A DNA stretch of 48,783 nt from Marmoricola sp. (GCA_025964775.1 JAOPYE010000016.1:1-48783); one strand, 5' to 3'. Shown: positions 7,617 through 15,841, counted from the stretch's first letter. Numbers and translations: made by a program. The notes: a model not told the origin generated them from the letters alone.

Positions 7617-8102
7617 TCAAGGCTTGAACGCCTCGTGTGTGGTCGTGGGAAGCGGTCCGGCTGCTTCGACCAGGACGGTGGCCGTGAAGAGCAGCACCGT
7701 GGTGATGTGGACGCCGGTGCACCACAAGCAAATCGCGTGAATTCGATAGAGCTCCGCCCAGACGAGGTAGCCGATCATGCCCAGCCCGGCCACGACCGAG
7801 GCGAGCCGAACCCATCGCAGCGCCCGGGGAGCCAATCGCCACACCCACGGGGAGAACAGCACGACCATGGCGATGAAGAACGCCAGACCGAGGTAGGCGA
7901 CTGGAACCCCCGCCAGCGTGGAGTACTTGCTGGTGGTGACTTTGACGCAGTTGATGGTCGCCGACTCGGGGCAGGCGAACGATGTCGATGAGGTTGCGTG
8001 CTCGATCGAGAGATAGATCGACAGCCCGAGCCCTGTCAACGCGAGCGGGAAGGTCGTCAGCCAGGTCCAGCGTGGGTAGGTCATCGGGACCGGCCTGGTC
8101 AC
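7617..8102 (-). CDS. Vitamin K epoxide reductase (VKOR) family membrane protein
   Basis: A 161-residue integral membrane protein with four or five helices. The paired cysteines of VKOR are visible: Cys44 and Cys52 in CPESATINC and the active-site CLWC at 125-128. Bacterial VKOR reoxidises a DsbA-like partner and passes electrons to menaquinone, supporting disulfide formation outside the membrane. Its GTG start overlaps the stop of the DUF929 gene by four bases (GTGA), so the thioredoxin-like DUF929 protein is the likely redox partner. The family call is firm; the partner is inferred. Confidence 0.93.
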   Translation of the reverse strand: MTRPVPMTYPRWTWLTTFPLALTGLGLSIYLSIEHATSSTSFACPESATINCVKVTTSKYSTLAGVPVAYLGLAFFIAMVVLFSPWVWRLAPRALRWVRLASVVAGLGMIGYLVWAELYRIHAICLWCTGVHITTVLLFTATVLVEAAGPLPTTTHEAFKP

Positions 8103-8977
8103 CCGGCTGCCCGGACGCCGGGTGAGTCACACACGGCGGCAGGCATGTTGTGGGTGACCTTGCAGATCGTCGCGCTCAGCGCGTTGGCCGAGCCGTCGAT
8201 GGCGAGCGCGATCGGACTGCTCGGATTCTTCAACGCGGCCAGGATCGTTGCCCGCGACAACGGGGCGCTGGAGTTGTCCGAGGCAGTCACGTGCAGAGCG
8301 CCCGGGTCGTACATCACCCCGGCCAGGTAGGTCCCTGCGATGTCGATGAAGGGGTAGCCGGTTCCGTAGGTCTGGAAGACCGACTGATCAGCCGCCGACA
8401 AGGTGTCCAGAGTCGCGCGCTGGTTGTCCTGGACCTCGAACGGGCTGAACACGAGATAGGGGCTCGTGTAGGTGGAGCCGTGGAAGCTCAACGTCTGCGT
8501 ACTGGGGTAGACGTCGGAGGACGACGACGCCGTCTGACCGAGGTTCGTGAAGGTCCCGAACCGCGAGAGCGCAACCGCCAGAACCCAGCGTTGGGCCGCG
8601 CAGTAGGGGCACCATTCCGCCCCGACGAACAGGATCCGCGGCTTGCCACCGACCGCGGGAAGCGGCGTGGACTTCTGTGTTGCCCGTACCTTCACCGTGC
8701 CCGCACCCACCGTGTTGAACACCGAGGCCGGGATGGTGGCGAGGTCCTTGTCGACCGAGGCGGCCGCGCTCGTGGCCGGCCCGCTGTTGTTCGTGCTCTT
8801 CTGACCCAACCCGATCCCGACCAACACGCCGAGCACGATCAGCACGACCAGCACACCGCCACCGGCGAGCAGGGTCCGACGGCGTCGTTCAGCCGTGACC
8901 TGCTGCTGACGCATCGCCTCCACTGCAGCCCGCCGCTCGTTGCGCGAACGCCCAGAACCCGTCGAAGAACCACTCAT
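8099..8977 (-). CDS. DUF929 family membrane-anchored thioredoxin-like protein
   Basis: A 292-residue protein with a cytoplasmic arginine-rich head, one membrane helix at about 36-58 and an outside domain of the DUF929 type. That domain has the thioredoxin-like active site EWCPYC (CPYC at 123-126) and [12 protein letters not shown] near the position of the cis-proline region. The start at 8977 has GGAG close upstream; an upstream ATG at 9028 in the same frame lacks support. It is translated together with VKOR, suggesting an exported thiol oxidase or reductase cycled by VKOR. Substrates are unknown. Confidence 0.87.
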   Translation of the reverse strand: MSGSSTGSGRSRNERRAAVEAMRQQQVTAERRRRTLLAGGGVLVVLIVLGVLVGIGLGQKSTNNSGPATSAAASVDKDLATIPASVFNTVGAGTVKVRATQKSTPLPAVGGKPRILFVGAEWCPYCAAQRWVLAVALSRFGTFTNLGQTASSSSDVYPSTQTLSFHGSTYTSPYLVFSPFEVQDNQRATLDTLSAADQSVFQTYGTGYPFIDIAGTYLAGVMYDPGALHVTASDNSSAPLSRATILAALKNPSSPIALAIDGSANALSATICKVTHNMPAAVCDSPGVRAAG

Positions 8978-9062
8978 GGCTCCGAAACTAGAGCCAGAGT
9001 CTGGGAATTTGCTGATGTGACGGCACATCTCACCTGAGCGATCCGGTACGGCGAGGTGGGGC

Positions 9063-9100
9063 TTGACCTTGACGTTACGTCAGGGTTGCACGATGTGGGC
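9063..9100 (+). promoter_or_regulatory. MerR-type operator-promoter of the ABC exporter operon
   Basis: A 21-base near-perfect palindrome at 9066-9086 (ACCTTGACGT-T-ACGTCAGGGT, one mismatched pair) lies between a TTGACC -35 (9063-9068) and a CACGAT -10-like box (9089-9094). The spacer is about 20 bases, longer than normal, as in promoters activated by MerR proteins. The start codon is at 9101, so the transcript may be leaderless. The third gene of the operon encodes a MerR/TipAS protein, the likely ligand of this site. Confidence 0.8.
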
Positions 9101-9901
9101 ATGAACCAGCAAGCACCCGCGATCGAGATCCGTGGACTGACCAAGTCGTTCGGCGACACCAGCGTCCTGAGCGGCGTCGATCTGGCCGTGGCCGAGGGCA
9201 CCATTGTCGCTCTGCTGGGCTCCAACGGGGCCGGCAAGACGACGGTCGTCAAGATCTTGTCGACCCTGCTCAAGGCAGACCGCGGCACTGCCACGGTCAA
9301 CGGCTTCGACGTTGCCACCCAGGCGGCGAAGGTGCGTGAGTCGATCAGCCTGACCGGACAGTTCGCGGCCGTCGACGAGATCCTCAGCGGGAGGGAGAAT
9401 CTCGTCCTGGTGGCCCGGCTGCGGCACCTGGAGGACGCCGGCACGATCGCAGACGAGCTGCTCGAACGCTTCTCCCTGACCGACGCCGGGGGTCGGCGGG
9501 TGGCGACCTACTCCGGTGGCATGCGGCGCCGACTCGACATCGCCATGAGCCTGATCGGCAGCCCGCCGGTGATCTTCCTCGACGAGCCGACCACCGGACT
9601 CGACCCCGAGGCTCGCCTCGAGGTGTGGCGGTCCGTGAAGGAGCTGGCCGACGGTGGCACGACGGTCCTGCTCACCACGCAGCAGCTCGAGGAGGCCGAG
9701 CACCTCGCCGACCGGATCGCGATCCTTCACGATCACCGGATCATCGTCGACGGCACCATGGCCGAGCTCAGGGAGCTGCTCCCTCCCGCCGAGGTGGTCT
9801 ACGTCGAGAAGCAGCCGACCCTCGAGGACGTCTTCTTCGCGGTCATCGGCAACGACACGGCAGGTGCCGGCACCGGCGCAACGAGTGAGGAACAACGATG
9901 A
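9101..9901 (+). CDS. ABC transporter ATP-binding protein, DrrA-type drug exporter
   Basis: A 266-residue nucleotide-binding subunit. Walker A is GSNGAGKT at 40-47, the signature is YSGGM at 137-141 and Walker B with the catalytic Glu is FLDEPTTG at 159-166, followed by the H-loop region LLTTQQLEEAEHLADRI, where Gln-Gln replaces the usual His as in many DrrA proteins. The C-terminal tail EKQPTLEDVFFAVIG is typical of daunorubicin-resistance ATPases. An in-frame upstream start at 9056 lies within the promoter and was rejected. It overlaps the permease gene by four bases. It exports an unknown hydrophobic compound. Confidence 0.92.
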   Translation: MNQQAPAIEIRGLTKSFGDTSVLSGVDLAVAEGTIVALLGSNGAGKTTVVKILSTLLKADRGTATVNGFDVATQAAKVRESISLTGQFAAVDEILSGRENLVLVARLRHLEDAGTIADELLERFSLTDAGGRRVATYSGGMRRRLDIAMSLIGSPPVIFLDEPTTGLDPEARLEVWRSVKELADGGTTVLLTTQQLEEAEHLADRIAILHDHRIIVDGTMAELRELLPPAEVVYVEKQPTLEDVFFAVIGNDTAGAGTGATSEEQR

Positions 9902-10659
9902 TCAGACAGACCTACACCGACACGTCCGCCCTGCTGGGGCGCTCGCTTCGCCACATCAGCCGCAGCCCCGACACCATCATCACGACCGCTGTCATGCCGA
10001 TCGCGTTCATGCTGCTCTTCGTCTACGTGCTCGGCGGTGCGATCAAGACAGGCACCGACTCCTACGTCACCTACCTGCTGCCGGGCATCCTGGTCATCAC
10101 GATCGCCTCGGGGATCTCCTACACCGCGTACCGGCTCTTCCTGGACCTGCAGAGCGGGATCTTCGAGCGGTTCCAGTCGATGCCGATCGCGCGGACCGCG
10201 GTGCTGTGGGCCCATGTGCTGACCTCCGTGGTGGCGAACCTGATCTCGCTCGTCGTCGTCGTACTCGTCGCCCTGCTGATGGGTTTCCGCTCCGGTGCCG
10301 GGGCACTGGCATGGCTCGCTGTCGCCGGCATCCTGGTCCTGTTCACCCTGGCCTTGACGTGGCTCGCCGTCCTCCCCGGCCTGACCGCCAAGACCATCGA
10401 CGGTGCGAGCGCCTTCTCCTACCCGCTCATCCTGCTGCCGTTCATCAGCTCGGCCTTCGTGCCGACAGCCACCATGCCGGGCCCGGTCCATGCGTTCGCG
10501 GAGCACCAGCCGGTGACCTCGATCGTCAACACGATCCGGGAGCTGTTCGCCGGGCAGGCGATCGGCAGCGACCTCTGGATCGCGCTCGCGTGGTGCGTGG
10601 GCCTGCTGGTCGTCGCCTACGCGCTCGCCATGGCCGCCTATCGCCGCAAGATGGACTGA
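9898..10659 (+). CDS. ABC-2 type permease, DrrB-like
   Basis: A 253-residue permease with six predicted helices, including TIITTAVMPIAFMLLFVYVL, ILVITIASGISYTAY, VVANLISLVVVVLVALLMGF and LWIALAWCVGLLVVAYALAM. The stretch YPLILLPFISSAFVPTATMPG is the conserved ABC-2 motif before the last helix. It follows the ATPase with an ATGA overlap and precedes the MerR regulator by 14 bases, forming a three-gene self-regulated exporter operon. The cargo is unknown. Confidence 0.9.
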   Translation: MIRQTYTDTSALLGRSLRHISRSPDTIITTAVMPIAFMLLFVYVLGGAIKTGTDSYVTYLLPGILVITIASGISYTAYRLFLDLQSGIFERFQSMPIARTAVLWAHVLTSVVANLISLVVVVLVALLMGFRSGAGALAWLAVAGILVLFTLALTWLAVLPGLTAKTIDGASAFSYPLILLPFISSAFVPTATMPGPVHAFAEHQPVTSIVNTIRELFAGQAIGSDLWIALAWCVGLLVVAYALAMAAYRRKMD

Positions 10660-10673
10660 GACAGGCTGAGACC

Positions 10674-11441
10674 ATGCTGACCATCAGCCAGCTGGCGTCG
10701 TACGCCGGTGTGACCGTGCGCGCCGTGCGGCACTATCACGACAAGGGGCTGCTGCCGGAACCCGTGCGGGATCACGCCGGCTACCGGCGCTACGACGCGG
10801 CGGCCGTCGTGGAGCTGATCCGGATCCGCACCCTGGCCGAGGCCGGCGTTCCCCTGGCACGGGTCAAGGAGTTGCTGGGCGCCGGGAGCGAGGAGTTCGC
10901 CGCGGCCGTCGCCCAGATCGACCGCCGCCTGCGGGCTGAGATCCGGGAGCGGCAGCGGCACCGCGAACGGATCCTGCAGCTCACAGCGGGTGAGAGCCTC
11001 GCACTGCCGCCGGACGCCGTTGCCTACCTCGACCGGCTCCGCGAGCTGGGGATCCCTGAGCGGATGATCGGTGGCGAGCGCGACGCCTGGATCCTGGTGG
11101 CCGCCCAGCTCCCCGAGCGGATGGAGATGTACATCCAGAGCAAGCGCGAGCAGCTGGAGGATGCTTCGGTGGTCGAGTTCTACCGGGACATGGACGATGT
11201 CATCGATTGGGAGCCCGGCGACCCGAGGCTGCCGGCACTGGCCGACCGACTCGTCGCCCAGCTCGAGACGGTAGACGAGGCGGAATGGAAGGCGTTCGCT
11301 GAAGATCCGATGTCCGACGACCTCGTCGCCCTGCTCGACTCGATGTTCCTCGACCAGGTACCGATCGCCGGCGACCTGGGACGGCTCCTCGAGGAGCGGG
11401 GCTGGACGGGGTGGACGAAGTTCGAGCGCGTGGAGCACTAG
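10674..11441 (+). CDS. MerR family regulator with TipAS-like antibiotic-recognition domain
   Basis: A 255-residue protein. Residues 1-70 are the MerR winged helix (LTISQLASYAGVTVRAVRHYHD, then GYRRYDAAAVVELIRIR), about 75-110 the dimerisation coiled coil, and about 140-250 a TipAS-like helical domain ending in LGRLLEERGWTGWTKFERV. TipAS domains bind antibiotics and related amphipathic compounds and trigger activation. The gene closes the exporter operon and probably activates the palindromic promoter at 9063. The ligand is unknown. Confidence 0.9.
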   Translation: MLTISQLASYAGVTVRAVRHYHDKGLLPEPVRDHAGYRRYDAAAVVELIRIRTLAEAGVPLARVKELLGAGSEEFAAAVAQIDRRLRAEIRERQRHRERILQLTAGESLALPPDAVAYLDRLRELGIPERMIGGERDAWILVAAQLPERMEMYIQSKREQLEDASVVEFYRDMDDVIDWEPGDPRLPALADRLVAQLETVDEAEWKAFAEDPMSDDLVALLDSMFLDQVPIAGDLGRLLEERGWTGWTKFERVEH

Positions 11442-11466
11442 AGTCGCGCGAGTGACCCGCCGATGA
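11439..11466 (+). promoter_or_regulatory. Leaderless promoter with 4-codon upstream ORF
   Basis: A -10-like TAGAGT (11439-11444) overlaps the MerR stop codon. Seven bases later comes GTG at 11452, opening a frame of four codons (GTG ACC CGC CGA) whose TGA overlaps the ATG of the next gene at 11463. No Shine-Dalgarno precedes that ATG, so translation of the small protein may depend on ribosomes ending the mini-ORF. This is read from sequence only. Confidence 0.45.
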
Positions 11467-11702
11467 GCAAGATGGACGACATGCGCGCCATGCGCGAAGC
11501 CAGGTACCAGGCCGCCAGGTCAGGTGCCACCAAGCCCGTCGCGGCGCCGAAGAAGCAGCCCCAGGTTCTCGACCGGACCGAGAGGGTCGAAGTCGTGCCG
11601 GAATCCACCCAGGATGGGTTGCTGTGCGGGCACCGGGCGATCAGCGGCCGTACCTGCACGCGCGAGAAGGGTCACGCGGCGAAGAGCCACCGCTACTCCT
11701 AG
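11463..11702 (+). CDS. Small conserved protein with CGHR-type Cys/His motif
   Basis: A 79-residue protein. The first half is charged and low in complexity (MSKMDDMRAMREARYQAARS); the second ends with GLLCGHRAISGRTCTREKGHAAKSHRY. The spacing of Cys-x-His and Cys-x5-His could bind zinc. Similar short proteins occur in actinobacteria without known role. It may start from its own leaderless promoter in the MerR stop region. Confidence 0.7.
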   Translation: MSKMDDMRAMREARYQAARSGATKPVAAPKKQPQVLDRTERVEVVPESTQDGLLCGHRAISGRTCTREKGHAAKSHRYS

Positions 11703-11788
11703 GGCGGCAGACCCTCGCGCTTCGTCAGGCAGTAGCCCGGGCTCCCGTGCAGTGGCCACGGCCGTGATCTCATCGGATCTCGTCAGCT

Positions 11789-12475
11789 TCAGGGGATCGG
11801 AACGAGAAGCGCCCTGGTAGCCATGCCAACGGTGTCCGCGAGTCCGTCGAGGAAGCGGTCGCGCAGGAACTCCACCCGACGCAGCTCCCAGAGCGTCTCG
11901 GCGGTCACCCACGCGATTTCCCGCGCCTTGTCGATGTCCCAGGTGCTGATCAGGTGCACGACGGGGCCGACCCGGTTGTCCACCTCGCGTTCCAGGCCAT
12001 CCAGGAAGGACTGCCGGATCGGAGCCTCGACCTGCGCGAGCACGCCGTTCACGGCGTCGTAGTCATGGTGCAGGGCGCTGGGTTCCACGTTGTGCGCCGC
12101 GCACGTCGCGACCACGGCGACCGGAAGGTCGTGCTCTATGTGGGTATTCATCCCCGCGATCGCGTACTGGACCGGCAGACGCCCCTGGTCGCGCAGCTCG
12201 AACAGCGGTCGCCACTCGGTGGCCACCGTTTGCCCCGCGGCGCCAGCCTCGTACGCCGCCAGCCACAGGTTCGCGAAGGTCACGTCGAGATCGGCCATCA
12301 CCGTCGGATTCTGGAACGCGGCGTTACCAGCCGGCTTCGCGAGGATCGCGGCGATGCTCTCGGTCACGGTCAGGTACATCCGGTTGAACACGGCGACACC
12401 GTCGTCAGCGGAAAGCGCCGCGTCGATCTCGTGCATCCGGGCGATGACGCCCTCGACTGTCGTTGGCAGGCTCAC
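11789..12475 (-). CDS. DUF5995 family protein
   Basis: A 228-residue soluble helical protein of the DUF5995 type. The pattern VEGVIARMHEIDAALSADDGVAVFNRMYLTVTESI (shown in part) near the start, YAIAGMNTHIEHDLPVAVVATC in the middle and DIDKAREIAWVTAETLWELR near the end contains the conserved Asn-His-Asp positions of the family. The GTG at 12475 is preferred because the family begins close to this point; a longer reading to 12703 is out of character with it. A weak -10-like AATACT lies seven bases upstream, so leaderless initiation is possible. Function unknown. Confidence 0.8.
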   Translation of the reverse strand: MSLPTTVEGVIARMHEIDAALSADDGVAVFNRMYLTVTESIAAILAKPAGNAAFQNPTVMADLDVTFANLWLAAYEAGAAGQTVATEWRPLFELRDQGRLPVQYAIAGMNTHIEHDLPVAVVATCAAHNVEPSALHHDYDAVNGVLAQVEAPIRQSFLDGLEREVDNRVGPVVHLISTWDIDKAREIAWVTAETLWELRRVEFLRDRFLDGLADTVGMATRALLVPIP

Positions 12476-12504
12476 AGGAGTGAGTATTGCCGGGAGCGGA
12501 AGAG

Positions 12505-12684
12505 TCAGTCGAACCCGAGCGCCTTGCGACCGAGCACGAACGCACCCGCGCCGAAGAACCCGAGCATGGCGAAGCCGAGCGTCTGCCCCCCGTGCACGAA
12601 CAAGAGCGAGCCACCAGCAAGCGCGACGAGCAAGCACAGGACCGCCGCCACCAGCATCGGTACCTTGATCTCCCGGTCGGTCAC
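12505..12684 (-). CDS. Small membrane protein of unknown function
   Basis: A 59-residue protein from a GTG at 12684, with two hydrophobic helices (VPMLVAAVLCLLVALAGGSL and FAMLGFFGAGAFVLG). The same frame stays open to an ATG at 12771, which would add 29 residues of less typical sequence; the shorter form is preferred. It lies upstream of DUF5995 on the same strand. Nothing reveals its role. Confidence 0.55.
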   Translation of the reverse strand: MTDREIKVPMLVAAVLCLLVALAGGSLLFVHGGQTLGFAMLGFFGAGAFVLGRKALGFD

Positions 12685-12784
12685 GGCCCTGAGGATGCCA
12701 CACCTGGCACAGGCTGCTCGATCACGCACTCGTGTGGGGCAGATGTTCAAGCCAGCCGTGGTCGGGTCCACCTAGGCTCGGACG

Positions 12785-13195
12785 GTGAGTGACGCTTTGG
12801 ACGAGGGACCGTTCTTCCACGGCACGAAAGCCGAACTGCGAGTAGGTGAGTTCCTCACGGCGGGCTTCAACTCGAACTATCGGCCCGAGGTCCTGATGAA
12901 CCACATCTACTTCACGGCGCTGCCTGACGGCGCCGGTCTCGCCGCCGAGCTCGCCGCGGGCGAGGGTGCTCCACGCGTGTACGCCGTTGAACCGACCGGA
13001 GCCTTCGAGAACGACCCGAACGTGACCGACAGGAAGTTCCCCGGCAACCCCACGCGGTCCTACCGGAGCACGGAGCCGCTCAGGATCGTCGCCGAAGTGG
13101 CCGACTGGACACGCCAGACCCCGGAGGCCCTCCAGGCATGGCACCTGCGACTCGCGGAGCTTCGCGCAGACCAACGCGGCGAGATCATCAACTGA
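12785..13195 (+). CDS. arr: NAD(+)-rifampin ADP-ribosyltransferase (Arr)
   Basis: A 136-residue Arr enzyme at the normal family length. Conserved blocks are GPFFHGTKAELR with the NAD-binding His, HIYFTAL, RVYAVEPTGAFENDPNVTD with the catalytic-region Asp, and FPGNPTRSYRSTEPLRIV. Arr enzymes attach ADP-ribose to the C23 hydroxyl of rifamycins and inactivate them. The GTG start lacks a Shine-Dalgarno, but TAGGCT at 12773-12778 ends six bases upstream, so a leaderless mRNA is likely. Arr is common on actinobacterial chromosomes, so this need not be acquired. Confidence 0.93.
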   Translation: MSDALDEGPFFHGTKAELRVGEFLTAGFNSNYRPEVLMNHIYFTALPDGAGLAAELAAGEGAPRVYAVEPTGAFENDPNVTDRKFPGNPTRSYRSTEPLRIVAEVADWTRQTPEALQAWHLRLAELRADQRGEIIN

Positions 13196-13271
13196 ACAAC
13201 CGCAGGCGAGGACCGGCGAGAAGCGGCGGCGAGGTCAGTCCGGGATGAGTCCGAGTTGCCGCAGTTTCGGG

Positions 13272-13478
13272 CTACACCAACGTTCCGTAGTGAGCCGCGA
13301 TGATGAGGAGTATTCCCCCGCAGGCGATGAGGACCCCACTCACGCCGATTCGGAACCGTGCCCACGTCGAAGGCAGTACCCCAGCGGCAACCAACCACAC
13401 ACCGGCGATCACGAACAGGAGGAAGCCGACTTCGGAGAGCTTGACGCTGGCGTGCTGGGAGATCGCTAGGAGGTTCAT
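13272..13478 (-). CDS. Small two-helix membrane protein
   Basis: A 68-residue protein starting at an ATG preceded by AGGAGG-like sequence (CTAGGAGGTT is on the opposite strand, so ribosome-site support is weak). It has two hydrophobic segments, VGFLLFVIAGVWLVAAGVL and IGVSGVLIACGGILLIIAA, separated by PSTWARFR. The in-frame extension to 13670 is rich in Arg and Thr and is less likely to be coding. Function unknown. Confidence 0.5.
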   Translation of the reverse strand: MNLLAISQHASVKLSEVGFLLFVIAGVWLVAAGVLPSTWARFRIGVSGVLIACGGILLIIAAHYGTLV

Positions 13479-13983
13479 GCTGACCACGCTAGTCGTCGCT
13501 CCCGATCGCGCCCACCGAGCGCGTCGCAGGTCGCCGGTCACGACCACTGTCCTGGGCCATCCGATTCGACGCTCAAAGTTTAGTGCGCCGCCGACGAGGG
13601 CACGCTGGTTGCAGGCCGCGGTGCAGCTGTGGCCAGGAAGGTCCTGTGCGTGTACGCCATGCGCGATCACTTCCGTGCTGTTTCAGGCCGATCTCCATGT
13701 GGTTTGGAGGAGAGCGACCGCGCGAACGAACGATGACGATCGCTCGGAGAGCGCGAGTCCACCTGTGTTTGAGCATCGACATGGCGGGCAGAGTCGAAGG
13801 GTTGAGCCCAACCTCCCCATGGGCCAACCGAGGCCCCGGCGAGGTGCAAGTCGTGCGCGGGCTGTAGACCGGCAGCGCCCCACCCGTGCGGCAACTGGCC
13901 GGATGGGGCGCTGTGTGGGAACTCCATGTGTTGGGGAACCGCGGTGTGGAACGCCTCGTCCTACAAAGTGACCGCAGTTTCGT
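13479..13983. other. Stretch without a confident gene
   Basis: About 500 bases between the small membrane protein and the methyltransferase stop. Several short open frames exist on both strands, none with convincing protein character. A plus-strand frame (13583-13867) ends six bases before a hairpin and may be a remnant. A 10-base-pair hairpin lies at 13873-13913. Confidence 0.5.
13873..13913. terminator. Hairpin, probable terminator without U tract
   Basis: CAGCGCCCCA at 13873-13882 pairs perfectly with TGGGGCGCTG at 13904-13913 around a 21-base loop that can pair further at its base. No T run follows on either side. It sits downstream of the methyltransferase stop on the minus strand and could end that transcript. 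Confidence 0.5.
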
Positions 13984-14607
13984 TCATGCGCCTTTGGTCG
14001 CCGTACACAGAAACACGCCGAACTCGCGGTCGCCCTTGAGGATGGCCGTGGCATCAACGAAGCTGATGTTGGCGAAACCGGTACGGGCTAGTTGCTCGGC
14101 AAGGCGGTCCCTGTCGAATCCGTGATGTCCGTCAAAGTCGACCTTGTCGGCATGGAACGCGCCGCCGGGATCCTCGTCAAGGTCCGCGATAGCGAGCCGT
14201 CCCCCGTCAACCAGGAGCGCCGCCACGGACCGCAACAGCGCATCCAGATCGTGCACATGGTGCAACGCCATGGAGCTCCACACCACGTCATAGGATCCAT
14301 CGAGCCGGTCAGTCGTCAGGTCAGCCTGGACAGCGCGAAGCCGGTCACTGAGCCCGGCCGCCTCGATCCGCTCCTTGGCAACCTGCACCATTCCGGCGGA
14401 CGGGTCGGTCACGACCGCGGAGCCGACCCGGTCGGCGAGCAGGATGCTCAACCGACCCGTTCCACCGCCGACGTCGAGTGCTCTCATCGTGGGATTGAGG
14501 TCCACTGCCTCCTCGATGGCACGGGCCACCGCGACCTGCCGCTTCTCATGGCCCGGGTCGTCGTCCCACGTCGCTGCTTCGGCGTCGAATCCCTTGTGTT
14601 CGTGCAT
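13984..14607 (-). CDS. Class I SAM-dependent methyltransferase
   Basis: A 207-residue methyltransferase of the Methyltransf_11/25 type. Motif I is DVGGGTG at 45-51, the acidic residue at the end of strand 2 is in VVTDPSAGM, motif post-II is QADLTTDRL and motif IV is YDVVWSSMALHHVHD. The ATG at 14607 is preferred to an in-frame one at 14637. It acts on an unknown small molecule. Its neighbours do not indicate a pathway. Confidence 0.88.
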   Translation of the reverse strand: MHEHKGFDAEAATWDDDPGHEKRQVAVARAIEEAVDLNPTMRALDVGGGTGRLSILLADRVGSAVVTDPSAGMVQVAKERIEAAGLSDRLRAVQADLTTDRLDGSYDVVWSSMALHHVHDLDALLRSVAALLVDGGRLAIADLDEDPGGAFHADKVDFDGHHGFDRDRLAEQLARTGFANISFVDATAILKGDREFGVFLCTATKGA

Positions 14608-14667
14608 GCACTCGACCCTAGCCCGGGAGTGAAGCACCGCTCTCGGCGTCGACTCACCCTGTGCTCC

Positions 14668-15120
14668 TCACGCCACGCAGAACTCGTTTCCTTCCGGATC
14701 GTGCATCACGACGCCGTACCGCTGAAGGGTGTCGGTGTCGGTCCGGTTCGGATGATCGACCGTGGCGCCGAGGGCGACCAGCTCGGCCACCTTCGCGTCT
14801 ACTGTCGCGACAATCTGCTCCATCGGGGCGGAGCGGTCTGCCACGAAGATGTCGAAGTGGAATCGGGTCTTGACCGTCTTCTTCTCCGGCACCGGCTGGA
14901 ACCAGATCTTCGGCCCCTCACCGGTTGGGTCTACCAGCCGGTCGACGTAGTCATCGGGGTCGCCGTCGAGATTCTCCTCGGGCACCACGAACTGGTAGTA
15001 CGCCAGCCAGGAGTCATGGCCGTCGGGCGGCGGCTCGGGCACATAGCCCAACAGTGGCGCCCAGAACCGAGCCATCCTCGCGGGGTCGTTCGAGTCGATT
15101 GTGAGTTGCCAGGTCACCAT
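14668..15120 (-). CDS. VOC family protein (glyoxalase-like domain)
   Basis: A 150-residue protein of the Glyoxalase_6 type. The beginning WQLTIDSNDPARMARFWAPL, the central GPKIWFQPVPEKKTVKTRFH and the end VVMHDPEGNEFCVA are typical; His in FHFDIFVAD and Glu in GNEFCV are likely metal-site positions. Actinobacterial genomes carry many of these with unknown substrates. It lies 60 bases upstream of the methyltransferase on the same strand and may be co-transcribed. Confidence 0.87.
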   Translation of the reverse strand: MVTWQLTIDSNDPARMARFWAPLLGYVPEPPPDGHDSWLAYYQFVVPEENLDGDPDDYVDRLVDPTGEGPKIWFQPVPEKKTVKTRFHFDIFVADRSAPMEQIVATVDAKVAELVALGATVDHPNRTDTDTLQRYGVVMHDPEGNEFCVA

Positions 15121-15146
15121 GGCCAGACACTAGACCCCCGCAGGCA

Positions 15147-15764
15147 TCAGCGGACTTCGGCGCCCAGGGCGAGGTCGAAGCCGGCGCCGTTGCGGGCCAG
15201 ACCCACAAGGAGGATGCCCGCCCATTCAAGGGTGTGGGCCATCTCCAGCCCTCCTGCATCGAGGGGCCTGGTGCCCAGGCTCTCCAGGAACGCCGCGACA
15301 CGTGCCTTGGCTTCGCCGCCGTCTCCGGCGAAGAACGCGTCCAGGGGCTTGTCCTCAGCAATGACGCCGCTGAACATCGAATTGAATGCCTTCACGACGT
15401 GAGCGGTCTCCGGGGCGGCGAGGGCGATCTGCTCGGACACCGAGTTGCCCGCGGTCGTCACGAGTCCACTTGCGTCGGCGTTGAACGGGTTGGTGATGTC
15501 GACGAGGATCTTGCCGGACAGTGCGTCGCCATAGTGCTTGACCACGTCGACCGCGCCGGCATACAGGACGGCCAAGATGACGATGTCACCCGCAGGCCTG
15601 GTGCCGTATGCGCCGACGGTGGTTCCGTTGCCGATCTGGTCGGCGAGCGCCTGAGCCTTGGCCGTGTTGCGGCTCATGAGCTCGACGGTGTGGCCGTGCT
15701 TTGTCGCGCGGGTGCCGATGGCGGTGGCCATGTTGCCCGAGCCGATGATGCTGATGGTTGTCAT
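15147..15764 (-). CDS. NADPH/F420-type dinucleotide-binding reductase
   Basis: A 205-residue Rossmann protein of the F420-dependent NADP reductase family (F420_oxidored). The N-terminus ISIIGSGNMATAIGTRATKHGHTV has the GxGxxA dinucleotide motif and SRNTAKA resembles an NADP phosphate-binding loop. ILVDITNPFN and HVVKAFNSMF are conserved in the family. GGAGG lies ten bases before the ATG. It follows the MFS pump by 77 bases and may be part of its TetR-controlled operon. Whether it uses F420 cannot be told. Confidence 0.88.
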   Translation of the reverse strand: MTTISIIGSGNMATAIGTRATKHGHTVELMSRNTAKAQALADQIGNGTTVGAYGTRPAGDIVILAVLYAGAVDVVKHYGDALSGKILVDITNPFNADASGLVTTAGNSVSEQIALAAPETAHVVKAFNSMFSGVIAEDKPLDAFFAGDGGEAKARVAAFLESLGTRPLDAGGLEMAHTLEWAGILLVGLARNGAGFDLALGAEVR

Positions 15765-15841
15765 GATGGTTGTTCCTCCGTGTTGTGTGAGTTGGTCGTG
15801 CTGTCGGGGCGGGCACAGGCGTGCCCGCCCACGTGGTGTGG

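Noticed and set aside
9654..10670. Long plus-strand extension of the MerR frame
   Set aside because: Overlaps the ABC ATPase and permease genes in another frame; the MerR fold starts exactly at 10674.
12785..13195. Arr as evidence of acquired resistance
   Set aside because: Arr is widespread on actinobacterial chromosomes and no mobile element flanks it here.
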